Assembly (NCBI GenBank): GCA_949502235.1
Contig: CATBDC010000011.1
Location: 1-64,000, forward strand
Length of the DNA stretch: 64,000 nucleotides
Reading direction: 5' to 3'
Origin: an uncultured Lachnospiraceae bacterium
GTDB lineage: Bacteria; Bacillota; Clostridia; Lachnospirales; Lachnospiraceae
Each line of letters opens with the position of its first letter. The first letter of the stretch is position 1. The notes below the pieces were generated by a model. That model saw only the letters and a list, made by a program, of their open reading frames with translations, had not been told where the DNA came from and searched no databases. Position numbers and translations under genes: made by a program. Below, piece after piece: positions 46,257-53,860 of this stretch.

Positions 46257-46632
46257 TTTTTACATCATAGAGGGCTGCTCCGATTAAGCTGTCAAGATAT
46301 GCGTCAAAATCCTTATTTGCTGTTTTCAAAGCCTGATATGCCGAGTTTGTTAATGCGGCCACGGCTTTTGTTTTGGCAAGCTGTTTTACTTCCTCCTTCT
46401 TTGCAGGGGTCCAGCCGGCTGTGGATTTTATATCCTTTACAACAGTCTCATAAACATCTTTTACCGCTTTTACAACATTTTCATAAAGAATGTCCGTGTA
46501 TTTATCAATCTGCTTTGCCCTGGCATAAGCATGAAGTCCTGACCCGATATATGTAATTATGGGCAGTAAGACAAGCGTCCATAGGGTATAAATCACCTGA
46601 TTCCAGTCAATTTCTTTTAATACGTCTTTCAT
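46225..46632 (-). CDS. LLH-family-like phage holin
   Basis: A 135-residue protein with one transmembrane helix (VIYTLWTLVLLPIITYIGSGLHAYA, about 14-38) and a long amphipathic tail (KYTDILYENVVKAVKDVYETVVKDIKSTAGWTPAKKEEVKQLAK). That is the layout of the holin_LLH family. Holins permeabilise the membrane to release endolysin. No endolysin gene is recognisable in the window, so release of particles, if any, would need another lysin or mechanism. Confidence 0.7.
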   Translation of the reverse strand: MKDVLKEIDWNQVIYTLWTLVLLPIITYIGSGLHAYARAKQIDKYTDILYENVVKAVKDVYETVVKDIKSTAGWTPAKKEEVKQLAKTKAVAALTNSAYQALKTANKDFDAYLDSLIGAALYDVKNGTNQRINQH

Positions 46633-46643
46633 TTAAAATCCTC

Positions 46644-47000
46644 CTAAAGTTCTGAATTTATTTTGTCAATTGTGGCAGAGATACCTAATTCCTCAATATC
46701 CTCTGCATAGTCCTTAAGCTCTTCCTTTGTAAGCTCCAAGGCCTTATCTAAAGGCATATTTACAAGAGCCCTTGTCTCCGCGGCTCCCATATCTGTCCTG
46801 TCAGGCAGCAGATTTACAGTACTGCCTTTTGCTCTTGCGGCTAAAACCTCCTCAATATATAATTCGTAATGCTCCCTGCAGCATGCCATGGAACGCCACG
46901 ACTGTGAAGCATCGCAGTGAGGGCATGCATAGTATTCCTTTCTGCCGCCTCCGTTTCCCAGAGTGCATTTGCTGTACTTACATTTGTGATTTGCTTTCAT
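46644..47000 (-). CDS. Small zinc-binding protein of the tail island
   Basis: A 118-residue protein with an N-terminal cysteine/histidine cluster (CKYSKC … YYACPHCDAS … ACCREHYELY, residues 7-47) and an acidic helical C-terminus (LELTKEELKDYAEDIEELG). It lies between the 255-residue protein and the holin. Similar small zinc-binding proteins occur in clostridial phages without known function. The start has AAAGGAAAAC upstream. Confidence 0.5.
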   Translation of the reverse strand: MKANHKCKYSKCTLGNGGGRKEYYACPHCDASQSWRSMACCREHYELYIEEVLAARAKGSTVNLLPDRTDMGAAETRALVNMPLDKALELTKEELKDYAEDIEELGISATIDKINSEL

Positions 47001-47047
47001 AAGTTTTCCTTTCTACTGTATTTGTTTTTTTTGCAGATGGCGGCAGC

Positions 47048-47815
47048 TTACTTATGTAAGCTGCGCAGTAAATCTAAATCCTCTGTATTCAGTTTTGTTT
47101 TGTCAATGGTGCCGGAATAGATTCCGGTATGTAAATTGGAAATTTGATAATTATGCATAATTCGATAGAAGGATTCGTATAATTGTGATATTCTGATCTC
47201 CCTGATTGAATCATAATTATATTTGAAATTCTGGTTGTTTATCAGAAAGGATGCCATGGTATATAATTGTGATTCCTGTCTGGCGCGGCCTTCTTCTATA
47301 TCCTTAAGCCGTTTCTTTTTCTTCCGCCGCATGCGCTCTAAAAAGAATTTTTTTGCCATGCCGTTGCCTACATCATATTCGACCTTTTCACTGATAAAAT
47401 GTATATACCGTAAATATTTGAGAAGCTGATCATAGAGGACCCGGTCAATCACAGTATGATCCTTTGGGTTATATAAGATAAGCTGTCCGTTATCTTGATT
47501 TACTGTCTGGGTATAATCTGTTAATTCCAGCCTGCCCAGCAAAATACAGGACTGGCTGACAGGTATTTTATTTGCGGCCATATAAAATAAATCGTATTCG
47601 TTAATACTTTGATAATCAATTCCGCTGTCGTCTAATTCTACAGCTATATCATAAGGCTTCCTCGTAAGTAAATGTACCAGCTGCCAGTATTCATCCTCTC
47701 CATAAAGTTCAATTTCTTTTATGGTGGGATTGAATACGGTTATGTAGTCATTTATCCGCAGATTTTCGCCTGATATGATATATTTGAAGCCGTTTATATT
47801 ATTCAATTGCATCAC
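47048..47815 (-). CDS. Conserved island protein of unknown function
   Basis: A 255-residue protein (MMQLNNINGFKYIISGENLRINDYITVFNPTIKEIELYGEDEYWQ), here quoted in part. The middle (VEYDVGNGMAKKFFLERMRRKKKKRLKDIEEGRARQE) is very basic. I recognise no family; N-terminal parts recall tail-assembly proteins of clostridial phages. It starts 3 bases after the HU-like gene. Degenerate copies of its 3' end (about 47108-47222) form part of the leaders of both tube genes, so the island was built by duplication and deletion of a longer operon. Confidence 0.5.
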   Translation of the reverse strand: MMQLNNINGFKYIISGENLRINDYITVFNPTIKEIELYGEDEYWQLVHLLTRKPYDIAVELDDSGIDYQSINEYDLFYMAANKIPVSQSCILLGRLELTDYTQTVNQDNGQLILYNPKDHTVIDRVLYDQLLKYLRYIHFISEKVEYDVGNGMAKKFFLERMRRKKKKRLKDIEEGRARQESQLYTMASFLINNQNFKYNYDSIREIRISQLYESFYRIMHNYQISNLHTGIYSGTIDKTKLNTEDLDLLRSLHK

Positions 47816-47818
47816 CTT

Positions 47819-48082
47819 CTATTTGATTTTAGAACTGGGTTTAAAACGTATATGCTTCTCATTTTCGATTTTTCTTTGTTTTCCGGTTGTTACATCCTTT
47901 CCAATATAAGTTTTGTAATAGGGACAGAAGCTTCCAAGTCCTTCTATCTTGACGGCCTGTCCATTTTTTAGCTGCTTTCCAAGAATATTGATAAATGTGT
48001 TAACGGTACGCTCAACCTTGCTTTTTTCAATATCCTTTCCAACGGTTTTCCATGTTTCATGAATCAGCTCTGACTTTACGAT
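47819..48082 (-). CDS. HU/IHF-like DNA-binding protein with non-canonical start
   Basis: An 87-codon frame missed by start-codon-based callers: VKSELIHETWKTVGKDIEKSK, NTFINILGKQLKNGQAVKIEGLGSF, then KDVTTGKQRKI and IRFKPSSKIK. The order (helical N-terminus, GxGxF turn, DNA-binding arm with TGK, FKPS-K ending) is that of HU proteins. A perfect GGGAGGT stands 7 bases before an ATC codon at 48082-48080; no ATG, GTG or TTG is in frame. Either ATC is used at low rate or the start codon was mutated. In phage SP-beta an HU-like gene (yonN) also adjoins the polymerase yonO. Confidence 0.7.
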   Translation of the reverse strand: MVKSELIHETWKTVGKDIEKSKVERTVNTFINILGKQLKNGQAVKIEGLGSFCPYYKTYIGKDVTTGKQRKIENEKHIRFKPSSKIK

Positions 48083-48119
48083 ATTTGTTACCTCCCTTTT
48101 CTTCTCCCTTAAAGAATCC

Positions 48120-48196
48120 TTATGGGAAGACTTAAATTTTTACGCTGGCAGCGTCAGAATTTCGGTTCAGGAAACCGCCCCGGGGGAACTTTTTTT
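48120..48196 (-). promoter_or_regulatory. Palindromic block at the end of the RNA polymerase gene
   Basis: Third copy of the block seen ahead of both tube genes. On the - strand it begins inside the last codons of the polymerase (AAAAAGTTCCCCC), continues with CGCTGCCAGCGTAAAAATTT, and ends with CCCATAAGGATTCTTTAAGG before the HU-like gene. It may be a promoter, an RNA processing hairpin, or simply duplicated gene-end sequence. Confidence 0.5.
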
Positions 48197-51004
48197 CCCA
48201 AAGCTATAGTTATATAAGCGGATTTCGCCGCATGTATCTTCGGCTAAAAATGTATCGATTTTATGATACTGGTTCAATATAGCGGTTAAGACATCGTTCT
48301 TATAGTTAAATAATACATAAAATAACAGGTTTCTGATGGAAGAGTTTTTCTCTTCCTCTAAGTTTCTAAGAAGACGGTGCATGGTATGCCGGTTAATCTT
48401 CATTCTGTTAATTTCGTATAGTAATTCCTCCTTTGCACGGCTGATATATTCATTTTTGTCTTCATGAAGAGAGGGACTGCAGTAAATCATTTTGATATAG
48501 TCAGACGTTCTGCCTGCATATTCTATTATTTTGGAGACTTGTTTTTTATTTACCAGATCTTTATTATAGTCTTTTGGTTTAAATATATCTGCCATTGGCA
48601 AAAAGTCATTTCCTTTAGATTTTGAAGAGCGTTTCTTAGCAACGCAGCTTTGGAGATAGTCCATGGTTGTGTTATATTTCTGGTAATCCTTCCGGCTTTC
48701 ATTCCTATAGTTTTTTGTGTCTGCAATAAATCCTAAAAAGTAAGGTGTCCTTTTTCTTCCGTCTGCGGTAGTCAGGATGCTTTCATATTTTTTTCTCATG
48801 CGGGTGAGCTCCCTTGCAATATCTACAGGATACTCTTTTTTTGCCTTATCTATTTCAATATTGCTCATTACATCCAACTGGCACACATCATAATATATTT
48901 TTTTAATATGTTCATATTGTTCTTTTGCAGACTGCCCTGATTTGAATACGATGTCCCACAGGAGTGAATTAAGCTCCTGTGACAGATTTACAATTTCCCC
49001 GATTTTATTATTGCTTGTTTTATCATCCAATTCTGCCAGGTCAGAGGGGGTATAATGTCTCCTGGCTTTGGGAGGATTGATATCCCGTGTTGGGACTTTA
49101 AAAATAGAGTAGTTCTTTTTTGCGGAATCAATCAGTATCTTATTATCAGTAATCAGGAGGCTGTCACTGTCAAAGTCACATCCGCTAAGCCTTTCCAGTA
49201 TATTTTCTCCAATGCTGTTAATGCAGATAATATTTGGCGTAAGATTTATATATCTGTCAATCATCTCACAGGCCGCGTTCTTTGCCACAAGGATATTTCC
49301 AATAGTGACGTGAGGGCTGCGGCTCCCTAGTATTTCACAGCCGTATGGGAATCTTGTATTATGTACTGTGCCGGGGGCCAGGATGGAGGAGCCGTCAAAT
49401 GTCCCGATTGACTGTAACAGCATTTCATAGGGGTTTCCTAATAGGGTGGCGTAGGTTCCGTTTAGAAGAATATGTCCTTTTTTCATATTCTTTAAGTAGG
49501 AGCGGCACAGATCCTTTTTGAAATTGTAATAAATGCGTGTTTTATGGAAACCGCAGTCATAATTCAGCATTTTAAAGACGATTTCTGTTTTGTTTTTCAT
49601 AACATTATCAAGCTCGGTTTCATTAGCGCTTTTGAATTTCAAATGATATCTCATTACATCCACGTCTGTATTGAGAAGGCTTACATAATCCATGCCGTCC
49701 CTGACAATATGCCTGACCTCATCCTCTGACAGCTGCAAAGTATTTAAAAGCTGGTAATGCGCCTGAACCATCCGGCCCCCGAAGTGGTGAGTTTCTTTGT
49801 CATGCTTGACGATTCCGAAAAAAGGATAAATATTTTTAAGCCACATATCAAGGCTTCCAAATTTATAAAATTTAATACTGGACGGAGTAGTGATAAGCTT
49901 AATGTCCTGTATTTTTTTTGCGGCTGTCCTGCCATTAAGCTGCGATATATCTGTGATGTTGTTATCCTCAAAAAATTTCTGAATGTTCGCATGAAAGCAG
50001 CAGGACTTAAAAAACTTATTCCGTAATAGCAGCATTCCTTTTGAATGATATTTTCCCATCAGTGAAATATCAATCAGGGACTGTCCGTCCCAGATGGAAT
50101 TGGAAATTTTCATTTTTTTTTCTTTTGTTTCAAGCCAGCCGTCATCACCTAAGCCGGTACATACGGCGTCATCATAGAAGGTGCTTGTAAAGTCATCTAC
50201 CACAAGTATATTTTCCGGACGGATTTCCAATGTGTCTATAATACTGCTGGCAGACAGCGCTATGTATGCCTCAAAGGCGGCGATATCTATACTGTCCCCT
50301 GTATTTATGTTTAATCCGCACAGTTCGGACTGGTGCATATGAGGATACAGGCGGTCGTCAATGAACAGGCATTTTCCGACTCTTGCGGCTCCGCTGGAAC
50401 GTTTAAACCGGCAATAATGAATTCCGCTGCAGACAAAACCCTTTTCATAGCACCATGTTCTAAGCTCCTTTGCCGACTTTACAGTTTTTATTGTTTTTGT
50501 CAGCGAATAGGTGTATGTCTTTTCTTCCTTATCATATGTACAGGAAAAGCAGGGCGGCAGGAGAGAAGCATCTACCAAATGATGTAAGGGTGTATCTGTC
50601 TTAAGGGCTACGAGTATTTCATTTCCATTATTATCAAAGTCTGTGGCATAGCCTTCTGATAAATCATAATCCTCTAAATGGCAGCCGTTTCTTACATAGA
50701 CATTTTTTGCTGCTTTATTGAACTCTTTTACAGCATATTTAAAGGTAACATTTATTATTTTTGAAGAGTAGCTTTTACCTTTATAAATAAAAAACAGAGA
50801 CTCGTTTTTTCCATATACGTTTTCTGCAGCTTTGCGAAGCTCTATGAAATCCAGGCTGTTATCAAAGCTGTTTATGTATTTTCCTAAATTATCTGTGCCG
50901 TCCCTGTGAGTAAGCCTGTACCCACAGGAAGCCTTTTTAACATAGGTATTAGACAGGTATAGATCCTTGGCATCAACAGACGGTATGTAAACTGCACTGC
51001 TCAT
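48167..51004 (-). CDS. Single-chain DPBB RNA polymerase, YonO-like
   Basis: A 945-residue protein. The catalytic signature SGCDFDSDSLLITDN (Asp at 610, 612, 614) fits the metal-binding DxDxD loop of the second double-psi beta-barrel of RNA polymerase beta' and of cellular RdRPs. Upstream, GSRSPHVTIGN (560-570) parallels the NRAPTLH / RNPCLHPGD segment. Earlier, DGQSLIDISLM … GMLLLRNKFFK (about 306-333) resembles the first barrel with its conserved basic residues. This is the class of the SP-beta phage enzyme YonO, a one-subunit DNA-dependent RNA polymerase for late genes. An HU-like gene follows, as yonN adjoins yonO. Transcription of the tail genes is inferred. Confidence 0.82.
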   Translation of the reverse strand: MSSAVYIPSVDAKDLYLSNTYVKKASCGYRLTHRDGTDNLGKYINSFDNSLDFIELRKAAENVYGKNESLFFIYKGKSYSSKIINVTFKYAVKEFNKAAKNVYVRNGCHLEDYDLSEGYATDFDNNGNEILVALKTDTPLHHLVDASLLPPCFSCTYDKEEKTYTYSLTKTIKTVKSAKELRTWCYEKGFVCSGIHYCRFKRSSGAARVGKCLFIDDRLYPHMHQSELCGLNINTGDSIDIAAFEAYIALSASSIIDTLEIRPENILVVDDFTSTFYDDAVCTGLGDDGWLETKEKKMKISNSIWDGQSLIDISLMGKYHSKGMLLLRNKFFKSCCFHANIQKFFEDNNITDISQLNGRTAAKKIQDIKLITTPSSIKFYKFGSLDMWLKNIYPFFGIVKHDKETHHFGGRMVQAHYQLLNTLQLSEDEVRHIVRDGMDYVSLLNTDVDVMRYHLKFKSANETELDNVMKNKTEIVFKMLNYDCGFHKTRIYYNFKKDLCRSYLKNMKKGHILLNGTYATLLGNPYEMLLQSIGTFDGSSILAPGTVHNTRFPYGCEILGSRSPHVTIGNILVAKNAACEMIDRYINLTPNIICINSIGENILERLSGCDFDSDSLLITDNKILIDSAKKNYSIFKVPTRDINPPKARRHYTPSDLAELDDKTSNNKIGEIVNLSQELNSLLWDIVFKSGQSAKEQYEHIKKIYYDVCQLDVMSNIEIDKAKKEYPVDIARELTRMRKKYESILTTADGRKRTPYFLGFIADTKNYRNESRKDYQKYNTTMDYLQSCVAKKRSSKSKGNDFLPMADIFKPKDYNKDLVNKKQVSKIIEYAGRTSDYIKMIYCSPSLHEDKNEYISRAKEELLYEINRMKINRHTMHRLLRNLEEEKNSSIRNLLFYVLFNYKNDVLTAILNQYHKIDTFLAEDTCGEIRLYNYSFGKKSSPGAVS

Positions 51005-51024
51005 TCGTGATGTCCCTCCTGATT

Positions 51025-51372
51025 TTAGTGTACGTTTTCAAGAATTGTGTTGCCTATATCAAAGCATTTACATTCATATTCATACCGCTCGATATATTTA
51101 TCGAAGAACTTATGATGACAGGCAGCCTGTTCAATTATCCTTAGAATATGCTCTTCAATGGTTTCCCTTGTGCCGGAAATATATTGTGTGTCAATTTCCT
51201 GGAATTCAATTTTCATTCTATTTTCAGAGTTTTTCGGCTTTAATCCCATGCGGAGCAGATACATTTCTTTTTTCTTCATGTACTTATATGTACATTCAAC
51301 AGAATATCCAGCGTATCCGTAGTTCTTTAAATCTACGTCAACCGTGCAGCCTATTCTTTTTAATCTGGTCAT
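51025..51372 (-). CDS. Small protein of unknown function upstream of the polymerase
   Basis: A 115-residue protein (MTRLKRIGCTVDVDLKNYGYAGYSV … ERYEYECKCFDIGNTILENVH). The start at 51372 has a perfect GGGAGGAAC ribosome site; a longer frame to 51483 has none. It is the first gene after the leader and attenuator and lies 20 bases before the polymerase gene, so it is in the same operon. I recognise no domain. A role as polymerase cofactor or transcription regulator is possible by position only. Confidence 0.6.
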   Translation of the reverse strand: MTRLKRIGCTVDVDLKNYGYAGYSVECTYKYMKKKEMYLLRMGLKPKNSENRMKIEFQEIDTQYISGTRETIEEHILRIIEQAACHHKFFDKYIERYEYECKCFDIGNTILENVH

Positions 51373-51553
51373 TTTTACGTTCCTCCCTTTGTGTGATTGC
51401 TTTGTTAATTTTGTGGTTTCACATAATAATATTCTCCATTGGATATCTGCTTTTAGAAAAAATTCTAGCTGTACTCCTTCCAATGAATTTCAGAACGTGA
51501 GTTCTAAAATGGGTATTGACAAATGCAAACGTAAGTTCTATACTTAGTATTAA

Positions 51554-51603
51554 CAAAAAAAGACCTATCCTCAAACGGTGCGGCAACACCATCGGACAGG
51601 CCT
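51554..51603 (-). terminator. Attenuator-like terminator in the polymerase operon leader
   Basis: On the - strand AGGCCTGTCC and GGATAGGTCT form a 10-bp stem (with two G-U pairs) enclosing a second hairpin (GGTG…CACC), followed directly by seven Ts. It lies about 25 bases after the predicted start of transcription and 180 bases before the first gene, so it should stop most transcripts unless antiterminated. Confidence 0.65.
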
Positions 51604-51633
51604 ATCTCACAAAGCGCAGAACGCTTCATTTGT

Positions 51634-51662
51634 ATTTTACATAGTTTAAACTTATAAGTCAA
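51634..51662 (-). promoter_or_regulatory. Promoter of the polymerase operon
   Basis: On the - strand TTGACT (51662-51657), a 17-base spacer and TAAAAT (51639-51634) form a good housekeeping sigma promoter. The rest of 51373-51794 holds the attenuator, a weak CAGTG/CACTG hairpin with a T run near 51745-51770 on the + strand, and the sigma-like gene's ribosome site. Confidence 0.7.
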
Positions 51663-51794
51663 GCAAATTTGGTCGATTCTGCGAAAATTAAAGTGGTTTT
51701 AATGGAATATTTTGACAGCTTGGGGAATAGACCGATCCATTAAGGCAGTGTTTATCACTGTATTTTTTGTACCTATTTTTAAGAAAAGGAGAAG

Positions 51795-52358
51795 ATGAAT
51801 ATGGAACAAATTTTAATTACGTACTATGAGGACAATGCAAAAAAACTTCATAAAACAGTAGACCAGATTTTATTAAAATTCGGCGGTTTATCAAACAAAG
51901 ATCTGGATGATTTTTATTCTCTGGCTAATGAAGTATTTGTGAATGTTATGAAAAGCTACAATGGCTCACAATCCTTTGATACTTTCTTATATTCCTGCCT
52001 GCGGAATAAGATTAAGACGGAGGTTACCAGAAGAAACCGGGAAAAGAGGGGCGCAGACAGATTGTCCGTTTCAATTGATACTCCTATTGGGGATGATGAG
52101 GACTGTACGCTGGGAGATCTGCTTGCAGATAGTTTTGATATGGAAAGAGAAGTTTTTAAGGAGAATGAAGAGTGCTACAGCAGAAAGATGACGCTGTATC
52201 TGGACAGGCTTTCTGCAATTCAAAGAGAAATACTTAAGCTAACAATCGCAGGCTATGTTCCCAGTGAGATCAGGGAGGAGCTGCATATTAATGAAAAGCA
52301 GTACGCAGACTGTATTACAGCAATTCATTCCTATAGAAATGTATCAGTATTATTTTAA
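51795..52358 (+). CDS. Sigma-factor-like protein (region 2 plus region 4-like)
   Basis: A 187-residue protein. Residues 36-90 (LSNKDLDDFYSLANEVFVNVMKSYNGSQSFDTFLYSCLRNKIKTEVTRR) follow the sigma-70 region 2 pattern, including the core-binding helix and FxTFLYSxxRN. Residues 136-180 (LDRLSAIQREILKLTIAGYVPSEIREELHINEKQYAD) follow region 4. It is therefore an ECF-like sigma factor. It diverges from the YonO-like polymerase operon and overlaps no gene. It could direct host RNA polymerase to island promoters or, less conventionally, act with the single-chain polymerase. Start ATG 51795 has AAAAGGAGAAG upstream. Confidence 0.75.
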   Translation: MNMEQILITYYEDNAKKLHKTVDQILLKFGGLSNKDLDDFYSLANEVFVNVMKSYNGSQSFDTFLYSCLRNKIKTEVTRRNREKRGADRLSVSIDTPIGDDEDCTLGDLLADSFDMEREVFKENEECYSRKMTLYLDRLSAIQREILKLTIAGYVPSEIREELHINEKQYADCITAIHSYRNVSVLF

Positions 52359-52383
52359 AGATAAAAGTAAGGAGGATACCGTG

Positions 52384-53769
52384 ATGGCAAGACCAAGAAA
52401 GAAAACATATACCCTGGATATGTATTTGAAGAAAAACAGCAGGGGCGAGATTGATAACAAGGCAGATGTCCAGAGAAACTTTGTATGGACGAATGAGCAG
52501 ATTAATGAACTGATTGCAACTGTACTTACAGATGATTATATCCCGCCCATTATACTTGGAGAGGAGGAAAACTCAAAGCTTCATATTGTAGACGGAGGCT
52601 GCAGAACCGCTGCCTTAAGAAAATTCAGGGAGATGAATTACAAGGTTACATCTGCAATAGAAAATTCTTTGATTTTTTATAAAAAGAAGGTTAAAGATGA
52701 GGATGGAAATGTTACATATGAAGACGCTGTATTTGATATAAAGAACAAAACATATGGGAAGCTTCCGGAAGAGCTTAAAGATAAATTTGACGAATACCAG
52801 ATTGAAACGGTTATACATGAAAACTGTAACAGCCATAAAATATCAAAGTATATTAAACGATATAACAACCATGTGGCAATGAATACAGACCAGCGGGCGT
52901 TTACGTACCTTGACAGATTTGCGGGCCGTATCCGAAAAATAGTAGACAGCAGATTTTTTATCGAATGTAACTGCTGTTCTGAAAAGGATAAGATAAAGGG
53001 CGCTGTTGAACGAATTATTATTGAGTCTGTCATGTGTATTTATCATTTTGACAACTGGAAAAACCAGGCGAAGGCGGCCAGTAAATACCTTAACCAAAAT
53101 GCATCAGAAGAAGAATTTGACGTATTTGAGAGTAATTTACACAGGCTTGAAGATATTATTACAGATGACATAAAAGAAATATTCAATAAAAAGAATTCAT
53201 TCGTTTTTCTTACATTGTTTGACAGATTTACAAAGTTAGGAGTCCGGGACTGTAAGTTTGCAGATTTTCTCCGGGAATTTAATCAGAACTTCAGAAAGAC
53301 GAGAAGAAATAAAAACGGCCTGCTCTTTGATGAAATAGACAGGGAATTAAGTACTAAGGACAAGCAGGTTATTACAGACAAGCTGGAGATGCTTGAAGAG
53401 CTGATGCTGCAGTTTTTGAAGATTGAGAAGGAGGACTCTGCGATAAAGGATATAGAAGCATTTGCCGCGCACTGCCTTGGCATGGAGACAGAAGACGTAA
53501 TGACGGATATGGATTTATATAATGATTCCTTAGACGCGCTTTTGGAAAAGTCAGTTAAGGTTGATTCCGAATTGCGCAATAAGGAAAACCGGCCGTCATT
53601 ACTGGCAATGATTGTCTATTCATATAGAGAGGATAAAGATTTGGATGACTGGACGGAAGCTTATGCAAAACATCATCATACATATCTTATTGATCAAAAG
53701 AAGAATTTTTTGCATATGAAAGAAGATTTTGAAGGTTATTGTGGACGGAGTGAACAGAGTGAACAGTAA
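52384..53769 (+). CDS. DUF262 (ParB/GmrSD-like) domain protein
   Basis: A 461-residue protein. The N-terminal VQRNFVWTNEQINELIATVLTDDYIPPIILGE followed by LHIVDGGCRTAALRKF is the DUF262 pattern (usually QR-x-x-W…DGQQR), a ParB/Srx-fold NTP-binding domain found in GmrSD restriction enzymes and other defence proteins. Here the usual DGQQR is DGGCR. The C-terminal 250 residues are helical with no HNH motif visible, so nuclease activity is doubtful. It follows the sigma-like gene by 25 bases, start chosen at ATG 52384 with GGAGGATACC upstream. It is the last gene of the island on this side. Confidence 0.75.
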   Translation: MARPRKKTYTLDMYLKKNSRGEIDNKADVQRNFVWTNEQINELIATVLTDDYIPPIILGEEENSKLHIVDGGCRTAALRKFREMNYKVTSAIENSLIFYKKKVKDEDGNVTYEDAVFDIKNKTYGKLPEELKDKFDEYQIETVIHENCNSHKISKYIKRYNNHVAMNTDQRAFTYLDRFAGRIRKIVDSRFFIECNCCSEKDKIKGAVERIIIESVMCIYHFDNWKNQAKAASKYLNQNASEEEFDVFESNLHRLEDIITDDIKEIFNKKNSFVFLTLFDRFTKLGVRDCKFADFLREFNQNFRKTRRNKNGLLFDEIDRELSTKDKQVITDKLEMLEELMLQFLKIEKEDSAIKDIEAFAAHCLGMETEDVMTDMDLYNDSLDALLEKSVKVDSELRNKENRPSLLAMIVYSYREDKDLDDWTEAYAKHHHTYLIDQKKNFLHMKEDFEGYCGRSEQSEQ

Positions 53770-53860
53770 CCTACGTACTCACACCTGAATCATATAGGAA
53801 AGAGACAGCATTGAATTTTGCAGCCGGAAATGTTATGATTGTTCCATGGGAGGAAAAGCT

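Noticed and set aside
48167..51004. Reverse transcriptase or viral palm-type polymerase
   Set aside because: The acidic motif is DFDSD within a double-psi-barrel-like context, not the YxDD or GDD palm motif.
20000..53800. Complete prophage
   Set aside because: Tail, holin and polymerase genes are present but no terminase, portal, capsid, head-tail connectors, replication or integrase genes could be found.
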